NCBI RefSeq assembly: GCF_900094705.1
Contig: NZ_FMAR01000003.1
Span: 186,001 to 250,000, forward strand
Reading direction: 5' to 3'
DNA from: Chitinophaga costaii
GTDB taxonomy: Bacteria; Bacteroidota; Bacteroidia; Chitinophagales; Chitinophagaceae
DNA length: 64,000 nucleotides
A program made the position numbers and the translations under genes. Positions 36,127 through 45,478 of the stretch are shown one piece after another. The notes under the pieces are model-generated. The model made no database searches. It saw nothing but the letters and a program-made list of their open reading frames with translations, and had not been told where the DNA came from. The stretch's first letter is position 1, and the number at the start of each line of letters is the position of its first letter.

Positions 36127-36900
36127 GTGGCCAATAGTGAAAAAATCATCCTGGTAACGAACGACGACGGTATTACCGCGCCTGGCATACGCGCGCTGGT
36201 AGAGGCAGTAAAGCCTTATGGCAAAGTAGTGGTGGTGGCACCAGACAGCCCGCAGTCTGGTATGGGGCATGCTATTACCATCGGTGTACCACTGCGCCTT
36301 AATCCTGTGGATATTTTCGAAGGCGTGGAAGCCTGGACTTGCTCGGGCACTCCGGTAGACTGTGTAAAGCTGGCCCGCGATAAAATCCTGCACGGGAAGC
36401 CGGATATCTGTGTGAGTGGTATCAATCATGGTGCTAATCACGCTATCAACGTGATCTATTCCGGCACCATGTCTGCCGCCATGGAGGCTGCCATTGAGGG
36501 CATTCCCTCCGCCGGTTTTTCCTTTCTGGACTATAGCTATGATGCAGATTTTACCCTGCCTAAACAGGTGGCCAGAGAAGTGGTAGGAAAAATGATAGCA
36601 CAGGGGCTGCCGGAAGGCGGCCTGCTGAACGTAAATGTACCCGTGTGCAACCTGGAAGATTTTAAAGGCCCGAAGATTTGTAGACAGGCCAATGCCAAAT
36701 ATGTAGAAGCCTTCGACGAGCGGCGCGATCCCCATGGCAAAAAATATTACTGGCTAACCGGTGATTTTAAAAACCTGGATACGGGTACCGATACGGATGT
36801 GTGGGCATTAGACAATAACTACGCCTCCATCGTACCGGTGCAGTTTGACCTGACCAACTATGCCCTTAAACAACAACTATCCGATACCTGGAAATTCTGA
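36127..36900 (+). CDS. surE: 5'/3'-nucleotidase SurE
   Basis: A 257-residue metal-dependent phosphatase of nucleoside monophosphates. The metal site NDDG is in ILVTNDDGITAPGI, followed by VVAPDSPQSGMGHAIT, GTPVDCV and SGINHGANH, all typical. The start is GTG at 36127 (M-ANSEKIILV). It leads a unit with a small membrane protein and lpxB (gaps of 5 and 3 bases). Confidence 0.96.
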   Translation: MANSEKIILVTNDDGITAPGIRALVEAVKPYGKVVVVAPDSPQSGMGHAITIGVPLRLNPVDIFEGVEAWTCSGTPVDCVKLARDKILHGKPDICVSGINHGANHAINVIYSGTMSAAMEAAIEGIPSAGFSFLDYSYDADFTLPKQVAREVVGKMIAQGLPEGGLLNVNVPVCNLEDFKGPKICRQANAKYVEAFDERRDPHGKKYYWLTGDFKNLDTGTDTDVWALDNNYASIVPVQFDLTNYALKQQLSDTWKF

Positions 36901-36905
36901 TCACT

Positions 36906-37211
36906 ATGTTCAAATTGTTTAAACAAGACAAGCTCGCATTAGGCATTGTGCTGGGACTACTGCTGCCGGTTATCGGTTTTTTTCTTTTTTATGTTTGCAT
37001 GTTTATGCCGCGCCATACCTCCTTCGCGGAGTACCTGCTCATATTCAAAAACAATAAAAACATGATCCCCAAGGTGGCCAGCGTATGCCTGATCCTGAAT
37101 GGGTTTATTTTTTATTTTTATACACAAAGCCGCAGAGATCTTACCACCAAGGGAATTTTCCTGGTGACGATGTTGTATGCGGTGGCGATTTTGTTATTAA
37201 AAATTTTATAG
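36906..37211 (+). CDS. Small membrane protein between surE and lpxB
   Basis: A 101-residue protein with three predicted helices: residues about 10-32 (GIVLGLLLPVIGFFLFYVC), 58-75 and 82-100. The loop between the first two is short and basic. I do not recognise a family. Its tight spacing with surE and lpxB suggests co-expression and an envelope role. Confidence 0.85.
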   Translation: MFKLFKQDKLALGIVLGLLLPVIGFFLFYVCMFMPRHTSFAEYLLIFKNNKNMIPKVASVCLILNGFIFYFYTQSRRDLTTKGIFLVTMLYAVAILLLKIL

Positions 37212-37214
37212 CAG

Positions 37215-38330
37215 GTGAAATATTACCTCATTGCCGGGGAAGCCTCCGGCGATCTGCATGGCAGTAATTTGATCAAGCAAATAAAAGCGCAAGACCCTTC
37301 GGCTGATATCCGCTGCTGGGGAGGCGATCTTATGCAACACGCCGGTGGATACCTGGTAAAACACTACCGCGACCTGGCATTCATGGGATTTGCAGAAGTG
37401 TTAATGAACCTGCGTACCATCCTGCGCAATATCGCATTTTGCAAAGAAGATATAGCCGCCTATAGGCCGGATGTACTGGTACTCATCGATTATCCCGGTT
37501 TTAATATGCGCATGGCCAAATGGGGCAAAGCAGAAGGATACCGCACCATTTTTTATATTTCACCCCAGGTATGGGCCTGGAAAGAAAACCGGGTTAAACA
37601 GATCAGGGAAACGGTAGACAAAATGCTGTGCATCCTGCCGTTTGAAAAGGCATTTTACGATAAATGGAACTACCCGGTAGAATATGTAGGCCACCCATTA
37701 GTGGAAGTAATCCGGGAAGCTAAGGCACAGCCTGTGGTGGCCCCGTTGAGCAACAAACCCATCGTGGCATTACTGCCCGGCAGCCGCAAGCAGGAGGTGA
37801 GCGTAAAGTTGCCTATCATGCTTACCCAGGCCAAACATTTCCCGGATCACCAGTTTATCATTGCACAGGCTCCCAGCCTGGAAGACAGTTTCCTGCAATT
37901 GCTCATTGGCGATCAGCCCAACGTGTCTATAGTGAAGGGGCAAACGTACACTTTGTTACAGCAGGCAGCCGCTGCATTGGTTACTTCCGGCACTGCCACC
38001 CTGGAAACCGCTCTTTTTGGCGTACCCGAAGTGGTGTGTTACAAAGGCAGTCCTATTTCCTATTTCTTTGCCAAACGCCTGATCAAGGTAAAATATATTT
38101 CCCTGGTAAACCTGGTGATGGATAAACTGGTGGTGAAAGAGCTGATCCAAAACGAATTGACGGAAGCAAATCTCCAGCGCGCACTTACGCTTTTGCTGCA
38201 AGATGTACCCACTCGCCAACGCCTCCAGGCAGACTATGCAGAACTCTGGCATAAACTGGGCGAAAAACAGGCCTCCCGGCTTGCCGCGGAGAGCATTGTG
38301 GCGGAAGCCCGGCGGCAGGCAGGAAAATAA
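37215..38330 (+). CDS. lpxB: Lipid-A-disaccharide synthase
   Basis: A 371-residue GT19 glycosyltransferase that condenses UDP-diacylglucosamine with lipid X in lipid A synthesis. It has YLIAGEASGDLHGSNLI at the N-terminus, GFAEVLMNLRTI, DYPGFNMRMAKW, FYISPQVWAWKENRV, EYVGHPLVE, ALLPGSRKQEV and SGTATLETALFGVPEVVCYK. The start is GTG at 37215, three bases after the previous stop. It marks a Gram-negative envelope. Confidence 0.97.
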   Translation: MKYYLIAGEASGDLHGSNLIKQIKAQDPSADIRCWGGDLMQHAGGYLVKHYRDLAFMGFAEVLMNLRTILRNIAFCKEDIAAYRPDVLVLIDYPGFNMRMAKWGKAEGYRTIFYISPQVWAWKENRVKQIRETVDKMLCILPFEKAFYDKWNYPVEYVGHPLVEVIREAKAQPVVAPLSNKPIVALLPGSRKQEVSVKLPIMLTQAKHFPDHQFIIAQAPSLEDSFLQLLIGDQPNVSIVKGQTYTLLQQAAAALVTSGTATLETALFGVPEVVCYKGSPISYFFAKRLIKVKYISLVNLVMDKLVVKELIQNELTEANLQRALTLLLQDVPTRQRLQADYAELWHKLGEKQASRLAAESIVAEARRQAGK

Positions 38331-38377
38331 TAACCACTCCTGCTACTTATAATATGGCCAGCAGGCTGATTTTTCAG

Positions 38378-38554
38378 CTAGTGGTGGCGGTGTAGGAATA
38401 ACCGGATAATGACTACCACCATAGCTACCAGGAACATCAGAATAGAAAGGCGGTTAATGCCATGCATCACTTTGGTATTAGTATTGCTTACTTCATTGGG
38501 ATCCTTCTTTTTGAGATAGAGGTAACGGAGTATTTGCTGCCATAGACTTTTCAT
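38378..38554 (-). CDS. Small membrane protein, DUF6728-like
   Basis: A 58-residue frame starts MKSLWQQILRYLYLKKKDP, continues NEVSNTNTKVMHGINRLSI, and has one helix (residues 37-54, LSILMFLVAMVVVIIRLF) before a HRHH tail. This pattern (basic amphipathic start, MHxINRxSI, one helix) fits the DUF6728 family of Bacteroidota. It is antisense to its neighbours, between lpxB and the RelA/SpoT gene, and easily missed because of its length. Confidence 0.75.
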   Translation of the reverse strand: MKSLWQQILRYLYLKKKDPNEVSNTNTKVMHGINRLSILMFLVAMVVVIIRLFLHRHH

Positions 38555-38754
38555 ATAGCGAAGGTAAAAACCTGTCCGGTAACTTTAACATTCCTTTCTT
38601 TTAACTTTACTTCTTTATACGGTCTAATCTTTTAACATCAGCCCTGTAGTCAACCAATTGATAATCCAACCTTTTTTTATACATAAATCTTGCCTTATCA
38701 CCACTTTGTGTGACGCCCTTCCGCTGATGGCACAAAATCCGTAACTTTAATACA

Positions 38755-41004
38755 ATGGAAAAAGTGGTCATTCAAAAATATCATCTCGACGAGGAACAAG
38801 AGAAAAAAGAAATTGTCCGCCACTACCGGGCGCTACTGCGTTCATTAAAACCCCGGCTAAAAAAGGGCGACCGAGAACTGGTGCGTACGGCCTTTGAAAT
38901 GGCGGCAGACGCACACAAGGAAATGCGCCGCAAGTCTGGTGAGCCTTATATTTTACATCCCCTGGCGGTGGCCCAGATCTGCGTGGAAGAAATAGGCCTG
39001 GGCGTACGCTCGGCTATCTGCGCCCTGCTACATGATACCGTAGAAGACACCGAGGTAACCCTGGAAGATGTGGCCCGTGAATTTGGTCCGGAAATATCCC
39101 ACATCGTAGACGGGCTTACTAAAATCAGTACCATCGTAGATTCGGGCAATAGTACCGTACAAGCAGAGAATTTTAAAAAAATCCTGCTCACCCTGGCAGA
39201 TGATCCCCGCGTGATCCTCATTAAGCTGGCAGATCGCATGCACAACATGCGTACGCTGGATAGCATGAGCCGGGAAAAACAACTTAAAATCGCGTCGGAA
39301 ACCGTGTTCATTTACGCACCGCTGGCTCACCGGCTGGGCTTGTACAACATCAAGTCGGAAATGGAAGACCTGGCGATGAAGTATACTGAACAACAAACTT
39401 ACCGCGACATCGCCAAAAAACTTAAAGAAACCAAGCGAGACCGCACCCGCTATATCAACGAATTTATTAAACCCATCAAGGAAGTACTCCAGGACGAAGG
39501 TTTTCATTTCGATATCTTTGGCCGGCCCAAGTCTATCCACTCTATCTGGAACAAGATTAAGAGTAAGAGCGTGGCTTTTGAGGAAGTGTACGACCTGTTT
39601 GCTATCCGTATCATCCTGGACACACCGCCAGATAAGGAAAAGGCCGATTGCTGGAAAGTGTATTCCATCATTACCGACTTTTATCACCCCAGCCCGGAGC
39701 GTACCCGCGACTGGCTGAGCAATCCCAAATCCAATGGCTACGAAGCACTGCACGTAACCGTGATGGGGCCTGCCGGTAAATGGGTGGAAGTACAAATCCG
39801 TACCAAACGGATGAACGAATACGCTGAAAAAGGCCTGGCCGCCCACTGGCGCTACAAGGAAGGCAATAATCAGAATGCCCAGCAGGAATCTAAATTTGAC
39901 CAGTGGTTCAGCCAGATCCGCGAGATATTGAACAACCCGGATTCCAATACACTGGACTTCCTGGCCGATTTTAAAAGCAATCTTTTTACCGAGGAAATAT
40001 ATGTCTATACGCCCAAGGGCGACCTGCGCATCCTGCCCGTAAACTCTACAGCGCTGGACTTTGCTTATTCCATTCACTCTGCCATTGGTAACAAATGTAT
40101 CGGGGCTAAAGTGAATTATAAGCTGGTACCCCTGAGCCATAAGTTGCGCAGCGGCGACCAGGTGGAGATCATTACCAGCAATAAGCAAAAACCTTCGGAA
40201 GATTGGCTGGGTTTTGTACTCACGGCCAAGGCCAAATCTAAGATCAAGGACGCACTGAAGGAAGAAAAACGCATCGTGGCCATGGACGGCAAGGATGCCC
40301 TGGAACGCAAACTGGGTCATATGAAGGTAAGCGCCAGCCAGTATAATATCAACGAGCTGGTATCTTTCTACCGCCAGCCTTCCCCTTTAGACCTGTACTA
40401 CCAGATCGCGGTCAAAAACATTGATCTTAAAGAACTCAAGGAATTTGCTGTGCTGGGCGACAAATTGGAACCGCCCAAGCCACCCAAGCAGGAGCCTACG
40501 GACGAGCCGGTGCATACCCGGCCTTCACAGTTGCCTTCCAAAAAGGATGCGGAGCTGATTATTTTCGGAGAAAGCTCTGATAAGATTGCTTATAAGCTGG
40601 CCAACTGCTGCCGTCCCATTCCTGGCGACGACGTGTTTGGCTTCGTAACAGCCAGCGAAGGTCTTAAAATACACCGTACCAATTGCCCGAATGCGGCCCA
40701 ATTGCTGGCGCACTATGGCCACCGGGTGGTAAAGACCAAGTGGGTGAAAAACCGTGAAATATCCTTCCTCACCGGCCTGCGCATCGTGGGCATGGACGAT
40801 GTGGGCGTTATTCACAAAATCACCAACGTGATCTCCGGGGAGTTGAAAATCAATATCAGCGGACTTTCCATCGAGTCGAAGGAAGGCCTGTTTGAAGGCC
40901 GTATCCAGGTATTTGTGCACGACAAGGAGGAACTGGACGAGCTGGTGGTGCGCCTACATAAGCTAGACGGCATTCAGACTGTAGACCGCCTGGAAGACGA
41001 ATAA
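38755..41004 (+). CDS. Bifunctional (p)ppGpp synthetase/hydrolase (RelA/SpoT)
   Basis: A 749-residue Rel protein controlling the stringent response. Domains in order: HD hydrolase (residues about 45-200, with HPLAVAQI and ICALLHDTVEDT), synthetase (about 250-365, with GRPKSIHSIWNKI, YDLFAIRIIL and SNPKSNGYEALHVTV), TGS (YVYTPKGDLRILPVNSTALDFAYSIHS), a conserved Cys zinc-finger-like part (ANCCRPIPGDDVFGF), and a C-terminal ACT domain. Both the HD pair and the synthetase ELHV-like region appear intact, so it should do both reactions. Confidence 0.97.
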   Translation: MEKVVIQKYHLDEEQEKKEIVRHYRALLRSLKPRLKKGDRELVRTAFEMAADAHKEMRRKSGEPYILHPLAVAQICVEEIGLGVRSAICALLHDTVEDTEVTLEDVAREFGPEISHIVDGLTKISTIVDSGNSTVQAENFKKILLTLADDPRVILIKLADRMHNMRTLDSMSREKQLKIASETVFIYAPLAHRLGLYNIKSEMEDLAMKYTEQQTYRDIAKKLKETKRDRTRYINEFIKPIKEVLQDEGFHFDIFGRPKSIHSIWNKIKSKSVAFEEVYDLFAIRIILDTPPDKEKADCWKVYSIITDFYHPSPERTRDWLSNPKSNGYEALHVTVMGPAGKWVEVQIRTKRMNEYAEKGLAAHWRYKEGNNQNAQQESKFDQWFSQIREILNNPDSNTLDFLADFKSNLFTEEIYVYTPKGDLRILPVNSTALDFAYSIHSAIGNKCIGAKVNYKLVPLSHKLRSGDQVEIITSNKQKPSEDWLGFVLTAKAKSKIKDALKEEKRIVAMDGKDALERKLGHMKVSASQYNINELVSFYRQPSPLDLYYQIAVKNIDLKELKEFAVLGDKLEPPKPPKQEPTDEPVHTRPSQLPSKKDAELIIFGESSDKIAYKLANCCRPIPGDDVFGFVTASEGLKIHRTNCPNAAQLLAHYGHRVVKTKWVKNREISFLTGLRIVGMDDVGVIHKITNVISGELKINISGLSIESKEGLFEGRIQVFVHDKEELDELVVRLHKLDGIQTVDRLEDE

Positions 41005-41017
41005 ATTTTTGCCGAAA

Positions 41018-41053
41018 GGCAGCGGGCAAACAGCCCGCTGCCCTTGTTTTTTA
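41018..41053 (+). terminator. Intrinsic terminator after the RelA/SpoT gene
   Basis: Stem GGCAGCGGGC / GCCCGCTGCC with a five-base loop, then CTTGTTTTTT. Confidence 0.92.
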
Positions 41054-41127
41054 AAAACCTGTGTCACCCCGCCCCCCTGAATATTTGCTCCCGCTTTACT
41101 TTTTTATAAAGTTTACCCAAATCGCCT

Positions 41128-41135
41128 TAATTTTG
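41128..41135 (+). promoter_or_regulatory. Probable -7 box of purA
   Basis: TAATTTTG fits TAnnTTTG and predicts a leader of about 65 bases before the ATG at 41205. The -33 region is T-rich without TTTG. Confidence 0.45.
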
Positions 41136-41204
41136 CCACTTCGTTAAAAAATGGCGCTGGTTGGCGCCGTGAAATCCGTAAAGTCAAATAAAATAAAATT
41201 TATC

Positions 41205-42467
41205 ATGGTAGATGTATTGTTGGGGCTTCAGTGGGGTGATGAAGGCAAGGGGAAAATCGTCGATTATTTTGCCGGCCAATACGATGTAATCGCGCGTTTC
41301 CAGGGTGGCCCTAACGCTGGCCATACCCTGTACCTGAATGGTCAAAAGGTGGTACTACATACCATTCCCTCCGGCGTATTCCATAACAATTGCGTCAATC
41401 TGATCGGCAACGGTGTAGTGTTGGACCCGGTTACTTTCCAGAAAGAATATAACACCATTTCTGCACTGGGCATTGACCTGAAAAAAAATCTGTTTATCGC
41501 AGAAAAAACGCATATCATTGTACCTACGCACCGCGCACTGGACAAGGCTTCTGAACTGGCCAAGGGACACGAAAAGATTGGCTCTACACTGAAAGGTATT
41601 GGTCCGGCCTACATGGACAAAACTGGCCGTAATGGCTTACGGATTGGCGACGTACTGCGGCCCGACTTTAATACCCTGTACGATAAACTCAAACAAAAGC
41701 ACTTACAGTTACTCGGCAACTATAATTTTAAGGAGGATATTTCCGCCTGGGAGGAAGAATTTTTCACTGCGGTGGAATTCCTGCGTGGCATGAACATCGT
41801 GAACGGTGAGTACTTTATCAACGACAAGCTCAATGCCGGCAAATCCGTTTTGGCGGAAGGCGCACAGGGCAGCATGCTGGACGTAGACTTTGGCACTTAT
41901 CCATTCGTAACCTCTTCCACCACGCTTTCTGCCGGGGTATGCACAGGACTGGGGGTAGCACCTAAATGGATCCGCGAAGTGATTGGCGTTACCAAAGCTT
42001 ACTGCACCCGCGTAGGCAGCGGTCCTTTCCCAACGGAACTGCACGACGAAACCGGTGAACTGCTGCGCAAAACAGGCAACGAATTTGGCGCTACCACGGG
42101 TCGTCCCCGCCGCTGCGGATGGATGGACCTGGTTGCCCTGCACTATACCTGCATGCTGAGTGGCGTAACACAGTTGGTCATGACAAAAAGTGATGTGCTG
42201 GATGCGTTTAAAGAAGTATCTTTAGCTACAGGTTACGAGATAAAAGGAAAGACAACACAACAGGTACCCTATGATTTAAATGATGCTGCTATAAAACCCG
42301 TTTACAAAGCGTTTAAGGGATGGACCAACAAAACGGCTGGTGTGCGTAGCTACGCAGCCTTGCCGCAGGAAATGAAAACTTATTTAGCTTTTATAGAATC
42401 ATATATGGGGATACCGGTAGCATATGTTTCCAACGGGCCGGAAAGAGAGCAGATTCTGAAAAAATAG
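41205..42467 (+). CDS. purA: Adenylosuccinate synthetase
   Basis: A 420-residue GTP-dependent enzyme converting IMP to adenylosuccinate. Family motifs: QWGDEGKGKIVD with the catalytic Asp, GGPNAGHTL, LIGNGVVLDP, GIGPAYMDKTGRNGLRIGD, ILAEGAQGSMLDVDFGTYPFVTSS-type block (here VLAEGAQGSML), and GRPRRCGWMDLVAL. The ATG at 41205 (MVDVLLGLQWGDE) is the usual start; an ATG at 41151 in frame is too early relative to the family. Confidence 0.97.
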   Translation: MVDVLLGLQWGDEGKGKIVDYFAGQYDVIARFQGGPNAGHTLYLNGQKVVLHTIPSGVFHNNCVNLIGNGVVLDPVTFQKEYNTISALGIDLKKNLFIAEKTHIIVPTHRALDKASELAKGHEKIGSTLKGIGPAYMDKTGRNGLRIGDVLRPDFNTLYDKLKQKHLQLLGNYNFKEDISAWEEEFFTAVEFLRGMNIVNGEYFINDKLNAGKSVLAEGAQGSMLDVDFGTYPFVTSSTTLSAGVCTGLGVAPKWIREVIGVTKAYCTRVGSGPFPTELHDETGELLRKTGNEFGATTGRPRRCGWMDLVALHYTCMLSGVTQLVMTKSDVLDAFKEVSLATGYEIKGKTTQQVPYDLNDAAIKPVYKAFKGWTNKTAGVRSYAALPQEMKTYLAFIESYMGIPVAYVSNGPEREQILKK

Positions 42468-42562
42468 GCGCTAGAAATTACGAAAAAAAAGGGGTAAAAA
42501 AAATTTGGCGAATAAAAAAAACTGTTAAAACTTTACGTTAAAGAAATAAGCGTGTTATAGTT

Positions 42563-43006
42563 ATGAAATCAAAATCTGATAAAGACAAAGAGATCAAAAA
42601 AACTACTGCTCCAAAGGCCCCGAAAGCTTCCGTTAAAGCTGCTGCCAAGCCCAAAAAAGCGGTAGATGATGAGGATGAAGAGGATGATGAAGAGGAAATT
42701 GCTCCATCAAAATCTGCCGCGAAAAAATCAGATAAATCTTCCGGCAAATCCCGTGGTTCTAACGACGATGATGATGACATCGAAGACGATGCAGACATCG
42801 ACGAAGATGATGATGACTGGGAGAAAGGAGAGGCCGATGAAGACTTCGATCCTGATTTCCAGGAATTTGACATGCCGAAGTCTAAAGGTAAACGTGGCCG
42901 TCCGGGATCCAAAAAAGATGACGATGATGACATGGGTATCGACGAGGAGTTTAAAGACATGGGCCTGTTTGACGACCGGTTCGATGATGACGATGACGAT
43001 TTCTAA
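42563..43006 (+). CDS. Acidic low-complexity protein with an AT-hook-like motif
   Basis: A 147-residue protein of strongly biased composition. Residues 1-35 are Lys/Ala-rich (KKTTAPKAPKASVKAAAKPKK), the rest alternates runs of Asp/Glu with short basic islands, including KSKGKRGRPGSKK with the GRP core of AT hooks. The C-terminus ends in DRFDDDDDDF. No fold is evident. The arrangement recalls acidic tails of RNA-polymerase delta subunits or DNA-mimic proteins, but this is analogy only. It lies between purA and pabB on the same strand. Confidence 0.8.
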   Translation: MKSKSDKDKEIKKTTAPKAPKASVKAAAKPKKAVDDEDEEDDEEEIAPSKSAAKKSDKSSGKSRGSNDDDDDIEDDADIDEDDDDWEKGEADEDFDPDFQEFDMPKSKGKRGRPGSKKDDDDDMGIDEEFKDMGLFDDRFDDDDDDF

Positions 43007-43078
43007 AAAATAAAGATTACTGCTATCAGGATATTCTTCGATTTTCCGACAGCGGATATCATCTCTTTTAAACAGCGA

Positions 43079-44332
43079 ATGTTGGACTGGTCAAAACAGT
43101 TCAACATTTGTTGTTTTATGGACTCAAATGAATATGCCGCCTCTTACACACGTTATGAAGCCTTGTTGGCTGCCGGTGTGGTGAGCGAACTGCTCCCGGA
43201 CACCACGGGCAACGGGGCTCCGGATAGCCTGACACAGTTACAGGCATTTCATCGCCATGTCAAAGACTGGATTTTTGGTCATTTAGGATACGATCTTAAA
43301 AATGAATTATACCCTTTAACCTCTACTCACCCCGATGGAATAGCTTTTCCCAACCTGTATTTTTTTCAACCGGAGGTGGTGCTGCTTGTACTGCCTGGAG
43401 TGGTGCAGATTGGTGGCTGGAACTATCAGGAAGCAGATGCCCGCAAGGTGTACGATGCGTGTATGCGCACTCCCATTACTACCGGTGGTATACCCCCCTT
43501 GCGACGTACGCTACAAAGCCCCTTTGATCATGCAGATTATACAGGTAGGGTAAAGGCCCTGCAAGCACATATTCATCGTGGAGACTGTTACGAGATCAAT
43601 TTTTGCCGTGAACACTTCCTGCCAGACATTGCGTTAAACCCATATAGCTTATTCCAACGGTTAAATGCCTTTTCACCGGCGCCTTTTGCTGCCTTTTACC
43701 GGCTGCGCAATCAATACCTGGCCTGTGCCAGCCCGGAACGTTTTGTGCAGCAAACGGGCCGGCAGGTTATTTCCCAGCCCATTAAAGGCACTATCCGCCG
43801 GGGTAACAGCGTTGCAGAAGAGGATAGGCTAAAAGCTTTGCTGCGCAATAGCGCCAAGGAGCGCGCCGAAAATATCATGGTAGTAGACCTGGTGCGCAAT
43901 GATCTCACACCCACGGCTTCGCGTGGCAGTGTAGCAGTAACGGAGCTTTGCGGCATTTACACCTTTGCCCAGGTGCATCATATGATATCCACGGTGCAGG
44001 CCATGCTGGCGCCCGGGCAAGATTTCACCGACATCATCCGGCATGCTTTTCCCATGGGTTCTATGACCGGCGCACCCAAATTGCGGGTAATGCAGCTCAT
44101 TGAGCAATATGAAAGCAGTAAACGGGGATTGTTCTCCGGCGCGCTAGGGTATGTAACACCCGGAGGCGATATGGATTTTAATGTGGTGATCCGGAGTATG
44201 TTGTACAATGCATCTGAACAATATCTTTCCTTCACTACCGGTTCTGCCATAACATTCCGCAGTGATCCGGAACAGGAATGGGAGGAATGTTTGCTGAAGG
44301 CCTCTGCCATGCGCAAAGTGCTGGAAGGGTAG
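43079..44332 (+). CDS. pabB: Aminodeoxychorismate synthase component I
   Basis: A 417-residue chorismate-binding enzyme. Visible motifs: INFCREHFLP, ASPERFVQQTGRQVISQPIKGTIRRG, ENIMVVDLVRNDL, and GSMTGAPKLRVMQLIEQYE, followed by RGLFSGALGYVTPGGDMDFNVVIR. These fit PabB, which makes aminodeoxychorismate for folate; anthranilate synthase TrpE is the alternative, but the short N-terminal part and the lack of a trp cluster favour PabB. The stop codon is four bases from that of the converging epimerase gene. Confidence 0.88.
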   Translation: MLDWSKQFNICCFMDSNEYAASYTRYEALLAAGVVSELLPDTTGNGAPDSLTQLQAFHRHVKDWIFGHLGYDLKNELYPLTSTHPDGIAFPNLYFFQPEVVLLVLPGVVQIGGWNYQEADARKVYDACMRTPITTGGIPPLRRTLQSPFDHADYTGRVKALQAHIHRGDCYEINFCREHFLPDIALNPYSLFQRLNAFSPAPFAAFYRLRNQYLACASPERFVQQTGRQVISQPIKGTIRRGNSVAEEDRLKALLRNSAKERAENIMVVDLVRNDLTPTASRGSVAVTELCGIYTFAQVHHMISTVQAMLAPGQDFTDIIRHAFPMGSMTGAPKLRVMQLIEQYESSKRGLFSGALGYVTPGGDMDFNVVIRSMLYNASEQYLSFTTGSAITFRSDPEQEWEECLLKASAMRKVLEG

Positions 44333-44336
44333 GGGG

Positions 44337-45260
44337 TTACCCCTGCTTAAAAAGCTGATCCATCGCTTCGTCAATCACAGGATAAGAAAACTGGAAACCC
44401 GTGGCTTCCATCTTTTGGCTGGATACTTTACAACTTTTTAATACTTCCACGCTCATTTCGCCCAGGATTATTTTCAGGGCAAAGGCGGGCGTATGTACGG
44501 GTACAAAACTTTTGTTTCTGGCGGCATGCGCCATAGATAACACCAGTTGTTCATTGGTAACCGGGGTGGGGGCTACGGCATTAAAAGTGCCTTCCAGGTT
44601 GTCGTTCATGATGGCGTTCAGGTACAGGCGTACCAGGTCGTGGATGTGTATCCAGCTGACCCATTGCTCGCCACTTCCCAGGATGGCGGCCACGCCAAGG
44701 CGCAGTGGACGGTAAAATTCATACAGGGCGCCGCCTGCCCGGCTTAATGCGATACCTGTGCGGAAAATAACCAATTTCTTTCCCAGGTCCTGCACCGGTT
44801 TGATGCTGTTTTCCCAAGCCACGCAGGTAGTACCCAAAAAATCGTCTGCCGGAACATCATCTTCTACAAAAGACTTCGTATAGCTTTCCCCGTAGAAGCC
44901 AATGCCGGAAGCGCTGACCACTTTCTTCACTTTATTGGGATGCCGGCTCAACATATCCACCAGCAGGTTACTGCTGCGGGTGCGGCTATTAATGATCTCC
45001 TGTTTGCGGGAGGCCGTCCATCGCTGATCCGCCACGCCGGCACCAGCCAGGTGTACGATATAATCCGCGTCTTGCAGCGCGTTTAAATCCAGGGATTGAT
45101 TCTTTACATCCCATTGTGCATAACGCACCTGGGGATTTGGGGAAGTAGCCGGGGGGCGCTGCCGGCTCATTACGATTACCTGATGGCCTACCTCCGAAAG
45201 CAGCCGTGTCAGTTCCTGTCCTATCAGTCCTGTACCACCGGTAATCAACACTGTTTCCAT
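44337..45260 (-). CDS. TIGR01777 family NAD-dependent epimerase, copy 2
   Basis: The 307-residue product has the same architecture as the copy at 9971: ITGGTGLIGQELTRLL, YIVHLAGAGVADQRWT, the active-site strand SASGIGFYGES with the conserved Tyr, WVSWIHIHDLVRLY, and a C-terminal DUF1731-like tail (LKIILGEMSVEVLKSCKV, then GFQFSYPVIDEAM). This copy keeps the canonical GxGFYG signature that copy 1 has lost. Substrate is unknown. Confidence 0.9.
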   Translation of the reverse strand: METVLITGGTGLIGQELTRLLSEVGHQVIVMSRQRPPATSPNPQVRYAQWDVKNQSLDLNALQDADYIVHLAGAGVADQRWTASRKQEIINSRTRSSNLLVDMLSRHPNKVKKVVSASGIGFYGESYTKSFVEDDVPADDFLGTTCVAWENSIKPVQDLGKKLVIFRTGIALSRAGGALYEFYRPLRLGVAAILGSGEQWVSWIHIHDLVRLYLNAIMNDNLEGTFNAVAPTPVTNEQLVLSMAHAARNKSFVPVHTPAFALKIILGEMSVEVLKSCKVSSQKMEATGFQFSYPVIDEAMDQLFKQG

Positions 45261-45478
45261 GGTTGGTGTTCACTTATTTATGAGTGGAAAATATTTTGCT
45301 AAAAATACACAATAAAAATCATGCCCCCGGTATTTAATCTATTGTGTTAATTGTGGGTCTATACCCTTTTCTGCATCCCAGCCCACAGGAGAGGCCTGTT
45401 TTTGTTTATGGTTTTTTTCCTGTAGGTTTGATACCAGAAGCATATATTTTATTCTCCTAATTTCTAGATAAAGACAAG

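Noticed and set aside
39028..40320. A 430-codon open frame on the minus strand
   Set aside because: It lies wholly opposite the RelA/SpoT gene, has no family resemblance and arises from codon bias on the other strand.
42538..42960. Ser-rich minus-strand frame
   Set aside because: It is only the reverse of Asp/Glu codons in the acidic protein gene.
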